Below, piece after piece: positions 23,160-31,643 of a stretch of DNA of 34,249 bases. The translations under genes were made by a program, and so were the position numbers. The notes beneath the pieces are model-generated. The model was not told where the DNA came from. It saw nothing but the letters and a program-made list of their open reading frames with translations, and ran no database searches. Origin of the DNA: JAVBNF01 sp031551725 (GTDB lineage: Bacteria; Bacteroidota; Bacteroidia; Bacteroidales; P3); the NCBI GenBank assembly GCA_031551725.1, contig JAVBNF010000044.1, positions 1 to 34,249 on the forward strand. The letters are read 5' to 3'. Within the stretch, counting starts at the first letter, position 1; every line of letters starts with the position of its first letter.

Positions 23160-23816
23160 ATGAAGAGAATTTTTCTTACAGTATTATTTTCTATAATCTT
23201 TTTCGGCGCTTTTGCACAAGAAGCGGCATTGGGTTTTCGAATGGGGATGACAACCTCTTTTATGTCGGTGGATGAACCCGATTTGAGCGGCTATGAAGTG
23301 CGTCCGCGTGCCGGTTTGATGGGTGGAATTGATGTGGATGTGCCGTTTACGCCGATGTTTTCGTTTCGCCCAAGCATTAATTTTATACAAAAATCTTTTT
23401 TAGTTGATTATGCACCCGAAGCAACAGGCGACTCGCTGTTTGCGAATTTCCGTATGGGGATTATTGAAATTCCCTTGAATATTGTGGTGCGTTTTGAACA
23501 ATATAAAGGAAATTTCTTTATTGGTGCCGGACCAACGCTGGCATTTGGTGTAGCAGGAAAAGTGCTTACTAATGCCCATGATGCCACTGATCCTCTTAAA
23601 ATTGTTTGGGATGGAAAATATGAACCGCTTGACGATGATTTTCATCTCAACCGTTTCGATATAGGGATAAATCTAATGGCCGGGTATCAAATGTCGTCAG
23701 GATTTACGATTACACTCAATTATAATAAGGGATTTTCAAACTTGGACCCCAAAGAGAATGCAAGCCTGAAAACCTCCTATCTCTCCTTGAATTTGGGATT
23801 TCTTATGAATAATTAG
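23160..23816 (+). CDS. outer-membrane beta-barrel protein (PorT-like)
   Basis: The 218-residue protein has a signal peptide (MKRIFLTVLFSIIFFGAFAQ, cleavage after AFA). Its alternating hydrophobic strands are typical of the outer-membrane beta-barrel PorT-like family: ALGFRMGMTTSFM, LMGGIDVDVPF, FSFRPSINFIQKSF, IIEIPLNIVVRF, NFFIGAGPTLAFGVAGK, DIGINLMAGYQ and the final YLSLNLGFLMNN. The start at ATG 23160 is selected because it gives the signal peptide and follows the promoter. PorT/SprT itself is a T9SS component, but many paralogues with other roles exist, so a secretion role is not claimed. Confidence 0.85.
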   Translation: MKRIFLTVLFSIIFFGAFAQEAALGFRMGMTTSFMSVDEPDLSGYEVRPRAGLMGGIDVDVPFTPMFSFRPSINFIQKSFLVDYAPEATGDSLFANFRMGIIEIPLNIVVRFEQYKGNFFIGAGPTLAFGVAGKVLTNAHDATDPLKIVWDGKYEPLDDDFHLNRFDIGINLMAGYQMSSGFTITLNYNKGFSNLDPKENASLKTSYLSLNLGFLMNN

Positions 23817-23884
23817 GAGTTTAAATTAGGAACTAAGAAAATCGTTCTTATTCTTAATTTTTAATTTTTAATTCATAATTTTTA
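23811..23884. repeat. intergenic inverted repeat array (site 5)
   Basis: The left part holds AATTAGGAGTTTAAATTAGG. The right part (23845-23884) has TTTTTAA-type 7-mers (TTTTTAA twice, TTCATAA, TTTTTAA). The ribE stop codon and last seven or so codons lie within it. Confidence 0.75.
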
Positions 23885-24474
23885 ATGTATTCATCAAATA
23901 AGCGCGTTACATATTTTCCGAATACATCAAATTCCAAATTTACAATCGTTCCCGGTTTGAAATTGTGGAAATTGGTTTCGTTGTGAGTGTAAGGAATAAT
24001 CGCCACGGAAATAAGTCCCGGTTCTGCATCAACAACGGTTAAACTTACGCCGTTGATAGTGATTGAGCCTTTTTCTACTGTGAAATGTTCTCCTTTTTCA
24101 TAACGAAAATAATACCGCCAGCTGCCGTCTTCTTCCACTACTTTTTCACAAACTGCCGTTTGGTCAACGTGTCCTTGCACTACGTGTCCGTCGAAACGGC
24201 CGTCCATACGCATCGAACGTTCCAAGTTTACTTCCGTACCTAATTGCCATGTGCGTAAGTTGCTGCGGTCAAGCGTTTCTTGCATAGCTGTAACTACATA
24301 GCAATTTTTTTCTTTGTTGAGTTTAACAATAGTCAAACAAACGCCGTCGTGCGCCATACTTTGATCAATTTTCAACTCCGGCGCCATCTTGCTTTCAATA
24401 GTAAAATGCACGTTGGTGCCTTCTTTTTCGATACCGACCACAATGCCGGTTTTTTCAATAATTCCTGTAAACAC
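23854..24474 (-). CDS. ribE: riboflavin synthase, alpha subunit (GTG start)
   Basis: The 206-residue enzyme has two lumazine-binding repeats. Repeat 1 begins FTGIIEKTGIVVGIEKEG and includes HDGVCLTIV; repeat 2 includes GHVVQGHVDQTAV, GSITINGVSLTVVDAE and IIPYTHNETNFHNF. It dismutates two 6,7-dimethyl-8-ribityllumazine molecules to riboflavin and a pyrimidine. The frame opens with GTG at 24474, in place of the expected Met of MFTGIIE. The tail NYELKIKN is not part of the family and is encoded by the intergenic repeat. No FMN riboswitch is visible upstream. Confidence 0.95.
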   Translation of the reverse strand: MFTGIIEKTGIVVGIEKEGTNVHFTIESKMAPELKIDQSMAHDGVCLTIVKLNKEKNCYVVTAMQETLDRSNLRTWQLGTEVNLERSMRMDGRFDGHVVQGHVDQTAVCEKVVEEDGSWRYYFRYEKGEHFTVEKGSITINGVSLTVVDAEPGLISVAIIPYTHNETNFHNFKPGTIVNLEFDVFGKYVTRLFDEYIKNYELKIKN

Positions 24475-24478
24475 TTTT

Positions 24479-24660
24479 TTAATTATTAATGGTTAATTAT
24501 TAATGGTTAATGGAGCGAAATGCTTCTGGAAATGTACCATTCTAATCTAATATTTTTTTCACTACTTCCTTTTTTATTTCTTTTTCTCGGAATAAATTTT
24601 ATCATTATATATTCAAAATACGATAGGTAAAGTTCATTAATAATTAATAATTAATTATTA
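24479..24660. repeat. intergenic inverted repeat pair (site 6)
   Basis: The left arm (24479-24512) contains TTAATGGTTAATTATTAATG. The right arm (24633-24660) contains TTCATTAATAATTAATAATT in the inverted sense. About 120 nt of AT-rich loop without an open frame lies between. The stop codon of the T9SS type B protein (24658-24660) lies within the right arm. Confidence 0.75.
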
Positions 24661-27213
24661 CCTTAAAATCGTTACGCTTCCCGTTAGTTTCTTTTCATAT
24701 TTTCCAATCCAGCCGTTAACTTCGATGTTTGCAATATAATAATAGGCGCCGTCCGGACAATTTTGTTTGCTGTGTATGTCTTTGCCATCCCATTTAAAAT
24801 CCGGGTCGGTTGATTCGAACACCAAACGTCCCCAAGAGTTGAAGATTTGAATGTTGAAACCTCCTGCAAATTCGTGCGAGAAAGCCTCAAAATAATCATT
24901 ATAACCGTCATCATTCGGAGAGAAGAAATTCGGCAGCGAATAATCCATACATCGGTCATAATCCACGCATGCGCTGTCGCTAAAATCGCTTTTCATTCTT
25001 TGCGAATTAATGGCACGGATGCTGTAGCAACCTGCAATACTGCTCAAGTTTTGATGTAAATAATATTCCTCAGACGTTGTTGTAAGCAGTATTAATTCTG
25101 CATTTTGATAAGGCTGATAATATACTTCATAAGATGTGATCATTTCTGCGCAATCCTCATCAATCTCCCAAGAAACCAAGTTTGAGGCCGGATCGCAATT
25201 GGTTTGAACCGGAAACATTTTAGGTGGACAAGGTGTGTCGAGCTCCGGAATTGCAGAGGTAATTTGCGAGTAATTGATCAATGTTTCTTTGGAAACATTC
25301 GGTTCGTAACTTCCATAAGCGCGCAGGCGATAACTGTATTTCTCGCCATTCACAACATTTGAATCGGTATATGATAACGAACTGGTGATGCCGATGGAAT
25401 CAAACTGACTGCCGTTTTCGCGCTCAATTACGAAATAATGATTGATCCATGCTTGCGCAGAATGCCAACGCAATTCACATCTTTTATTTTTTCCAACTGC
25501 ATTCAAATATAACGATTGTGCTTTACGTGAACTGCCGATGCGTGTAAGTTGATTTTTTTCATACAGTTCGATCTTGAATTCATAACGATTGGAAACCGTA
25601 TTAAGTCCTGTAACCATGTAGGTTGTATCGATGGATGAAGAAATGGAATCGATGAAATCCAAATGCATGCTTCCCGGCGGATTGCCCCAAATGTAATAGA
25701 AATAGTTGTCGGGATTGCTATCCAAAATACTTGCCGGACGCTGCCAACGCAGATAAATAGCGCCGTTTGCGGCATTGGTTGCTCTTACATCTACATTTAA
25801 AACCGTTGGATTATCCGAATTCAAAATTGCACATTCTTCGTTCGAAGGCACGCTGGTGTAATTGTCTTTGCATAATACCAAAACAACATAGCAGTAAGTA
25901 GTTCCGGCAATCAAATCGTCTTCATCAATCAAATAATCGGTAAAATTCAAGCTGTCGATATTGGGAATTGTGGTCACTAAGACATAACTCGAATCGGCAA
26001 AATTATCACAACTGTTGTGTGCCGAAGGGCCGTGTCCTTCTTTACGATAAATTTGGTATCCGACGGCCTCTTCGCATTGGCTGCGTTCCCACGTTAGAGA
26101 GAATAAAGAACGTCCGGATGTTACCGAAAGCAATTTCACCGGTGGTGGAAGTACACGTATGTGCATTGTTTTGCTTGAAAATAAATTCGGGCTACCGTTG
26201 TCGGTTGCTTTGAAAAAGAATTGATAATTTTGAGCTCGTACGTCGGAACATTTCGGAATCCACGTTAATGTTCCTGTTGCCGGACTTTTACTCTTTACGG
26301 CAGAGAAATGAATATCGGCCGTAGGGTTTTGGAAAACTTCGCCGTTTACGCTTAACGTGATGATGTCGTTTGTATCGGGATCACTTGCGTAGATGGGCAT
26401 ACGCAGCGTATCACCTGCAGTGATACAGGTGTCTGTGGTAAAATTGAGCGAGGGTGGTTTATTTTTACAAACTTGAGCCTCTAACTGCATGTCTCGTGTA
26501 ACTGAGCCGATTTTTACGCCTTTGCGATATTCTTCAATGACAAATGCAATATTATAAACACCTGATAAAATAGGGCTATCCCAAGTGATTTCACCGCTTA
26601 ATTCGTTAATGCTGAACTCCGTGCTTGAAGCAGGAAGTGTGTAACCCGGAATTTCTGTGCCACCAAGCCCTTTACAATTTACTAAACGAAACGACAAACT
26701 GTCGCCATCCGGATCGTAAGCCTCCGGATTGTAAATATACGGAGTGTTTAAACAGGCTTGTTCCATAGGTTTGTTGAGCAAAATAGGGGAGTTGTCGCCC
26801 GAAGTCAAGAAGCTGCTAATGGTCAATGTTGTAGATATATACATGGCCACGTCTACGGAATTCGGAATATTGATAACACCTGCATTCCTGTTTACATCTT
26901 CCATTGAAATGATATATTGATTGGGGCCCGGAAACGTATGTTGGATGACGTACCAGTTTTCTTTGACGTTATAGTCGGGATAGGGATATTGACCGGATCG
27001 CCCAACAGTATCGTAATTATTATTCCCCCATGAAATAACAAGTACATCGCGATCGGCAACATTTATGCCGGTAGAATAAAAAGTATGAATTGTAAATTCG
27101 TAAGTATAACCCGAAATATGACGATAGGTAATTTCTGCCGTACGTTGATGAGTGGCATACAGCGAAAAGCTGAAAGCAAGGCAACATATTAAGCAATAAA
27201 CACGTCTCATCAA
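24658..27213 (-). CDS. large secreted protein with T9SS type B (CHU_C) sorting domain
   Basis: The protein has 851 residues. A signal peptide (about 1-20, ending FSLYA) is followed by a beta-rich N-terminal region (HQRTAEITYRHISGYTYEF, then WGNNNYDTVGRSG) of a kind seen in other Bacteroidota surface proteins. Cadherin/PKD-like segments follow with YDPDGDSLSFRLVNC and SDPDTNDIITLSV, then fibronectin III-like repeats from about 360 to 740 (SLTWERSQCEEAVGYQIYRK, RLRAYGS). The C-terminus has LPNFFSPNDDGYNDYF, IQIFNSWGRLVFES, CPDGAYYYI and GSVTILR, the gliding motility-associated type B signal for T9SS export. It is probably a surface adhesin or structural protein; no enzymatic motif is seen. Confidence 0.9.
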   Translation of the reverse strand: MMRRVYCLICCLAFSFSLYATHQRTAEITYRHISGYTYEFTIHTFYSTGINVADRDVLVISWGNNNYDTVGRSGQYPYPDYNVKENWYVIQHTFPGPNQYIISMEDVNRNAGVINIPNSVDVAMYISTTLTISSFLTSGDNSPILLNKPMEQACLNTPYIYNPEAYDPDGDSLSFRLVNCKGLGGTEIPGYTLPASSTEFSINELSGEITWDSPILSGVYNIAFVIEEYRKGVKIGSVTRDMQLEAQVCKNKPPSLNFTTDTCITAGDTLRMPIYASDPDTNDIITLSVNGEVFQNPTADIHFSAVKSKSPATGTLTWIPKCSDVRAQNYQFFFKATDNGSPNLFSSKTMHIRVLPPPVKLLSVTSGRSLFSLTWERSQCEEAVGYQIYRKEGHGPSAHNSCDNFADSSYVLVTTIPNIDSLNFTDYLIDEDDLIAGTTYCYVVLVLCKDNYTSVPSNEECAILNSDNPTVLNVDVRATNAANGAIYLRWQRPASILDSNPDNYFYYIWGNPPGSMHLDFIDSISSSIDTTYMVTGLNTVSNRYEFKIELYEKNQLTRIGSSRKAQSLYLNAVGKNKRCELRWHSAQAWINHYFVIERENGSQFDSIGITSSLSYTDSNVVNGEKYSYRLRAYGSYEPNVSKETLINYSQITSAIPELDTPCPPKMFPVQTNCDPASNLVSWEIDEDCAEMITSYEVYYQPYQNAELILLTTTSEEYYLHQNLSSIAGCYSIRAINSQRMKSDFSDSACVDYDRCMDYSLPNFFSPNDDGYNDYFEAFSHEFAGGFNIQIFNSWGRLVFESTDPDFKWDGKDIHSKQNCPDGAYYYIANIEVNGWIGKYEKKLTGSVTILR

Positions 27214-27275
27214 GTTTGTGGTTTTGAAAAATATACGAAATCCGAAATTCCCAATCCGAAATTCTAAATTTAATG

Positions 27276-27315
27276 CAAATATACGATTTTATGTCGGAAA
27301 AATTTCGTATATTTG
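27276..27315. promoter_or_regulatory. divergent palindromic promoter pair
   Basis: CAAATATACGA (27276-27286) and TCGTATATTTG (27305-27315) are perfect inverted 11-mers. Each outer end is a TATATTTG -7 box (minus strand 27283-27276, plus strand 27308-27315), placed to serve the type B protein gene leftward and the LRR gene rightward. -33 elements are not clear. Confidence 0.5.
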
Positions 27316-27335
27316 TAAAATTAACCTTCTATCCT

Positions 27336-30300
27336 ATGAAAATACGCGCTTGCTGCCGTTTTTTGGCCTTACTTTTTTTTACTGTATTTGCAGTAGGCTT
27401 GAGGGCTTTTGCCGGAAATTATGCAGAAGAAGACAAAGAGGCTTTGCGTAAATTCCTACTACAGCCATCTGCCTTCGCAGGAGTTTCAAATTTCGATTTA
27501 TATTTTAAGGCTTCTCTCAACGATACCTCTTCGAAAATTTATGTGGACACTTCACGTTGGGAGATTGATGAAAATTGGGTGACAAAAATTTCCGGAGTTA
27601 CTTGGACTGTAAAATCGCCTAAAAAGATGAAATCAATCATGTGGAATTCATTTAGCTACCTGTATTCATATAACTATGGCGGTTTTCTTGATTTGGAAGG
27701 CTGCGATTCTCTGGTTTCGATCGATTGTTCCCATAATTACTTTACACGCATTAATTTATCTGGTTTGCACAATTTAACCTCATTGAGTTGTTATGACAAT
27801 CGGATTACTTCTTTGGATTTAAATGAAAATAAAAAATTAACAGAGGTAACATGCTATTCTAATAGCCTTTCCTCTCTAAAAGTCGATAGTTGTTTGTTGT
27901 TGAATACATTGCGTTGTTTTGGTAACTCGTTGACAGCGCTGAATTTACAAGGAAATCCGGAGTTGAGATATTTAGATTGCGAGATTAATAAACTCACATT
28001 TTTAGATTTGAACAATAACAAGAAATTGACGAGTGTGGATTGCTCGTCGAATCAAATATCAACACTTAACATCGACAGCTTAAGTTTATTAACTTCATTG
28101 GATTGTGCTTCTAACCCACTACCCAATTACACTTTCGAGAATTTTCCTAATTTAACTTATCTTAATTGCTATAACATCGGTATTGATACACTGATCATTA
28201 CTCATAAGGAGCTATTGCAGTCTCTTTATTGCAGTTCTAATCCATTTAGGGCGTTGAATGTGGATAGCTTTCCAAATTTAGCTACATTGTATTGTGATAA
28301 CTCTGGGTTAACAGAGTTAAAAACAGATTGTAATTACAAATTATCAACTTTGAATTGTGGTGGAAATCAAATTACGAATCTTGATTTATCCAAAAACAAA
28401 GAGATTCGTTATTTGAATTGTTCATCTAATCTACTAACAGAAGTCAATACGGATAGTCTACCTGTTTTGATCGAATTCCATTGCTATAGAAATCAAATTA
28501 CACAACTAAATACAGATAATAATGTAAAACTTTGTACGTTATATTGCTATAATAATCCTCTAATAGGTATAAATATTGATAAAAACGTAGAGTTGACGCG
28601 TTTGGACTGTAGTAGAACCGGGATTTCTTCGCTCGATTTAACGAAAATTAATAAACTTGACTGGCTTTGTTGTGCCTATAATCCATTAGGCTCGTTGAAT
28701 GTGGAAAATCAACTGTCTTTGACTTATCTTAACTGCGATTCTACCGGATTGACGGCTTTAAATGTTTCTCAAAACACGTATCTAAAGGAGCTTTATTGTA
28801 GTGTTAATCGTCTGACAGTCTTAGATTTGATACGCAATCGCAATTTGACGGATTTGGGCTGTGCAAATAATTTACTTACAACCTTAAATGTCGGAAACAG
28901 TACAAGTCTTACTTATTTATCTTGTGAGAATAATCATATATCGGCGCTGGATTTAAGCCGCCATAATTCACTAAATGCTGTTTTTTGTAATGATAATCAG
29001 TTGTCAAAACTCGATTTGAGAAGCAGTGGGGATTTAGCTTATCTAAATTGTGCTAACAATCAGATTTCGGTGTTGAAAACATCAAGTTCTCTTTTTTATA
29101 CGATAAAGATCGATAATAATCGACTTGTGTTTTCGTCTATGCCTAATCCGCAAACTTATAGTTATTACGCAACCAAATCAATTTTTCCGCAATCCGATAC
29201 TGTTGTTGCAAAGTATAATTATGATATTTTGGATTTTAGAAAAGAGTATTTATTTAAGAATAATAACGGAGATACATTTTACACAAGGTTTAACTGGTTT
29301 TATTTGAATGGAAATGTAGAAACCCCTGTGTTGCCCGGGCACGTTCTACATATCGGAGATGGCAAATTTTTGATAGATACTTTTTTTATCGGGAAAACAC
29401 TACGCAGTAAAATGAGCAATGCTGCTTTTGGATCGGGAATCATTACATGGGATTTGAATATTACCAATTCTAAATATCACCCTAAAGATAAAGAGGCTTT
29501 ACGCAAATTTTTACGTCAAACTTCAAACAATGAAACGAAGTTAAATCTTAATCAGTTTGGCACTTCGGCTGCTTTGGATACTTTATATTGGTACGGAACC
29601 GATGCTTGGGTAGAAGCATTGAGCGGCATTCAATGGGATAATCAAGATTCGCTTAAGCGCATCCTCACACTTAATTGGCAGAATAAGAATTTAAAGGGAA
29701 CTTTTGATTTTGAAGGTTGTGACTCGATTTACGATATTAATGTATCAAATAATTTTATCTCAAATATTTATACATATCAAAATAAATTGCTCAAAAAGTT
29801 GAACTTCAAATCAAATGACGTTTCTTATATCTATATCGGAAATAATCCAGCTTTGTCTTATTTGGATTGCTCCAACAATAATCTGTATAGTTTGACCTTG
29901 CGATATAACGACAGCTTGGAAACGGTGTATTGTTCGCACAATTATATTTCCGAATTAGACATTAAAGATTCGTTTGAAATTCGCAATTTTAAATGTGATT
30001 TCAACAAATTTCGTTTTTCAACTTTGCAATATATCAAACATAAGCCGCTTCTTCCTTCCGATATTTTTATATACAGTCCGCAAGATACTTCTTACTATTG
30101 GAGTAATTATGATATTATTGTATTGAAAAAAGAATATCTGATTCAAGATGTGCCAACCGTTTTCCATTGGGTGGATTCACGAAACCGTTTAGTCGACAGT
30201 TTGATTCATGATAATGGCGACAGCACATTCCGGGTGTCGAAAAAATTGAGTGGGGAAACTATTTATTGCCGGATGACCAATCCACTTTTTCCGGATCTTA

Positions 30301-31643
30301 CTTTGATTTCGCGCATCGTCATTTATGAAATTGCGGTTGTCACTGGAGAGCCTGTCGATTCTACCGATGTCTGCGAAACCAAGTCTTTCACGCTGAGTGT
30401 ACAAGCTAAATATGCGCAAAGTTATCAATGGTATAGAAATGGTACCCAACTCTACGGAGCAACAGCTTCTTCATACACAATCAACTATGCATCCGTGTGG
30501 GATAGCGGACAATACGTTTGTGTGGTTACATCTTATTATGGCTCAGACACATCAAAGCCCGGACGGATTTTTATGCATACCAATCCGATTATTTTGAAAG
30601 ATGTGCAAGACATTACACGGAAAAAAGACAGTCTTATCCGTTTCGAAATTTCGACGGATAATACATGGACTTTCCAATGGCAATTTCAAGGGAGGAATAT
30701 TGTTGATGCACAGGATAGTTTCTACATCATCCCTTCTTTGCAAGACGAAAATACCGGATATTATAAATGTATTCTAACCAACGAATGGTGTTCAATTGAT
30801 AGTAGAGCAGCATCATTGATAATGTATAAATATACACAAATCATTGTTTCCGAACTTGAAGTGGATGGTAAAGATATTCGTACGATAATAAAATTAGATA
30901 CCTTTACATACAACCCACGGGTTGATACATTCCACATTCACGCCGCTTGCGGACAAGAGTATGTGAATATTGGAATCTCAAATATTTCTTATGCTTCAAC
31001 ACAAATCAATGCTCCTTCCGGCGACGGAACATTTGCAAACGGCCGTTCTACTATTTCAGGAACTTTTTCGTTGGCTAAATGCGGACGAAATAATTTTGAA
31101 ATAGTTTTGAGCGCTCAAAGCGGAACATTGCGGAAACGCTATATCATTGTCGTTCACAAACCAATTAAAGACAATATCTTTTTTCCGTGGGACAATGTTC
31201 CTGTGGTTAATTGCAATGTTGAAACAAACGGCGGCTATGATTTTGCGCAATTCCAATGGTATAAAGATGGAAAAATCATTAAGGATGCTACGCACGCTTA
31301 TGTTCATAATCCCGAAAAAGGTTCCTATACCTGCATGATGCACACAAAAACGAGAGATGATATTTATACTTGTCCGCTGATTGTGAATAAAAAAACGGCA
31401 GCTGCAATTAAAGTATTTCCGAATCCGGTTGTGAAAGGACAAGCCCTCACCGTTGTGAGACCTGAGCAGAATGTACAAGAAATCAAATTGCAAAGTTTAA
31501 GTGGGAAAACACTTTGGAAACAGCAATTAAGTAATACATCGGAAGCCATCCACATCAACGAACATCCGGGTGTGTATCTGATAGAAATCAGCCGGGTCGG
31601 ACAAGCACCTTCATTTGTGAAAATATTAGTGCTTGATAAATGA
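27336..31643 (+). CDS. LRR and Ig-like surface protein with T9SS type A sorting domain
   Basis: The protein has 1435 residues. The start at ATG 27336 gives a signal peptide (MKIRACCRFLALLFFTVFAV, then GLRAFA). Residues about 31-110 form an LRR N-cap-like module (EEDKEALRKFLLQPS to WEIDENWVTKISGVTW). A long array of about 21-residue leucine-rich repeats of the form LxxLxCxxNxLxxLDL runs to about 610, with a Cys in most units. A second N-cap module starts at about 715 (KDKEALRKFLRQTS) with a short second LRR array to about 880. Ig-like domains occur at about 1000-1090, 1090-1170 and 1280-1350 (QWYRNGTQL, DSGQYVCVV; GYYKCIL; FQWYKDGKI). The tail from about 1355 (IKVFPNPVVKG, then GVYLIEI) is the type A T9SS signal. 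It is probably a surface-anchored adhesin. The next gene overlaps its stop by 4 nt. Confidence 0.93.
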   Translation: MKIRACCRFLALLFFTVFAVGLRAFAGNYAEEDKEALRKFLLQPSAFAGVSNFDLYFKASLNDTSSKIYVDTSRWEIDENWVTKISGVTWTVKSPKKMKSIMWNSFSYLYSYNYGGFLDLEGCDSLVSIDCSHNYFTRINLSGLHNLTSLSCYDNRITSLDLNENKKLTEVTCYSNSLSSLKVDSCLLLNTLRCFGNSLTALNLQGNPELRYLDCEINKLTFLDLNNNKKLTSVDCSSNQISTLNIDSLSLLTSLDCASNPLPNYTFENFPNLTYLNCYNIGIDTLIITHKELLQSLYCSSNPFRALNVDSFPNLATLYCDNSGLTELKTDCNYKLSTLNCGGNQITNLDLSKNKEIRYLNCSSNLLTEVNTDSLPVLIEFHCYRNQITQLNTDNNVKLCTLYCYNNPLIGINIDKNVELTRLDCSRTGISSLDLTKINKLDWLCCAYNPLGSLNVENQLSLTYLNCDSTGLTALNVSQNTYLKELYCSVNRLTVLDLIRNRNLTDLGCANNLLTTLNVGNSTSLTYLSCENNHISALDLSRHNSLNAVFCNDNQLSKLDLRSSGDLAYLNCANNQISVLKTSSSLFYTIKIDNNRLVFSSMPNPQTYSYYATKSIFPQSDTVVAKYNYDILDFRKEYLFKNNNGDTFYTRFNWFYLNGNVETPVLPGHVLHIGDGKFLIDTFFIGKTLRSKMSNAAFGSGIITWDLNITNSKYHPKDKEALRKFLRQTSNNETKLNLNQFGTSAALDTLYWYGTDAWVEALSGIQWDNQDSLKRILTLNWQNKNLKGTFDFEGCDSIYDINVSNNFISNIYTYQNKLLKKLNFKSNDVSYIYIGNNPALSYLDCSNNNLYSLTLRYNDSLETVYCSHNYISELDIKDSFEIRNFKCDFNKFRFSTLQYIKHKPLLPSDIFIYSPQDTSYYWSNYDIIVLKKEYLIQDVPTVFHWVDSRNRLVDSLIHDNGDSTFRVSKKLSGETIYCRMTNPLFPDLTLISRIVIYEIAVVTGEPVDSTDVCETKSFTLSVQAKYAQSYQWYRNGTQLYGATASSYTINYASVWDSGQYVCVVTSYYGSDTSKPGRIFMHTNPIILKDVQDITRKKDSLIRFEISTDNTWTFQWQFQGRNIVDAQDSFYIIPSLQDENTGYYKCILTNEWCSIDSRAASLIMYKYTQIIVSELEVDGKDIRTIIKLDTFTYNPRVDTFHIHAACGQEYVNIGISNISYASTQINAPSGDGTFANGRSTISGTFSLAKCGRNNFEIVLSAQSGTLRKRYIIVVHKPIKDNIFFPWDNVPVVNCNVETNGGYDFAQFQWYKDGKIIKDATHAYVHNPEKGSYTCMMHTKTRDDIYTCPLIVNKKTAAAIKVFPNPVVKGQALTVVRPEQNVQEIKLQSLSGKTLWKQQLSNTSEAIHINEHPGVYLIEISRVGQAPSFVKILVLDK

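Noticed and set aside
29125..29307. Small plus-strand open frame inside the LRR gene
   Set aside because: It is an alternate frame of the large coding sequence with no start context of its own.
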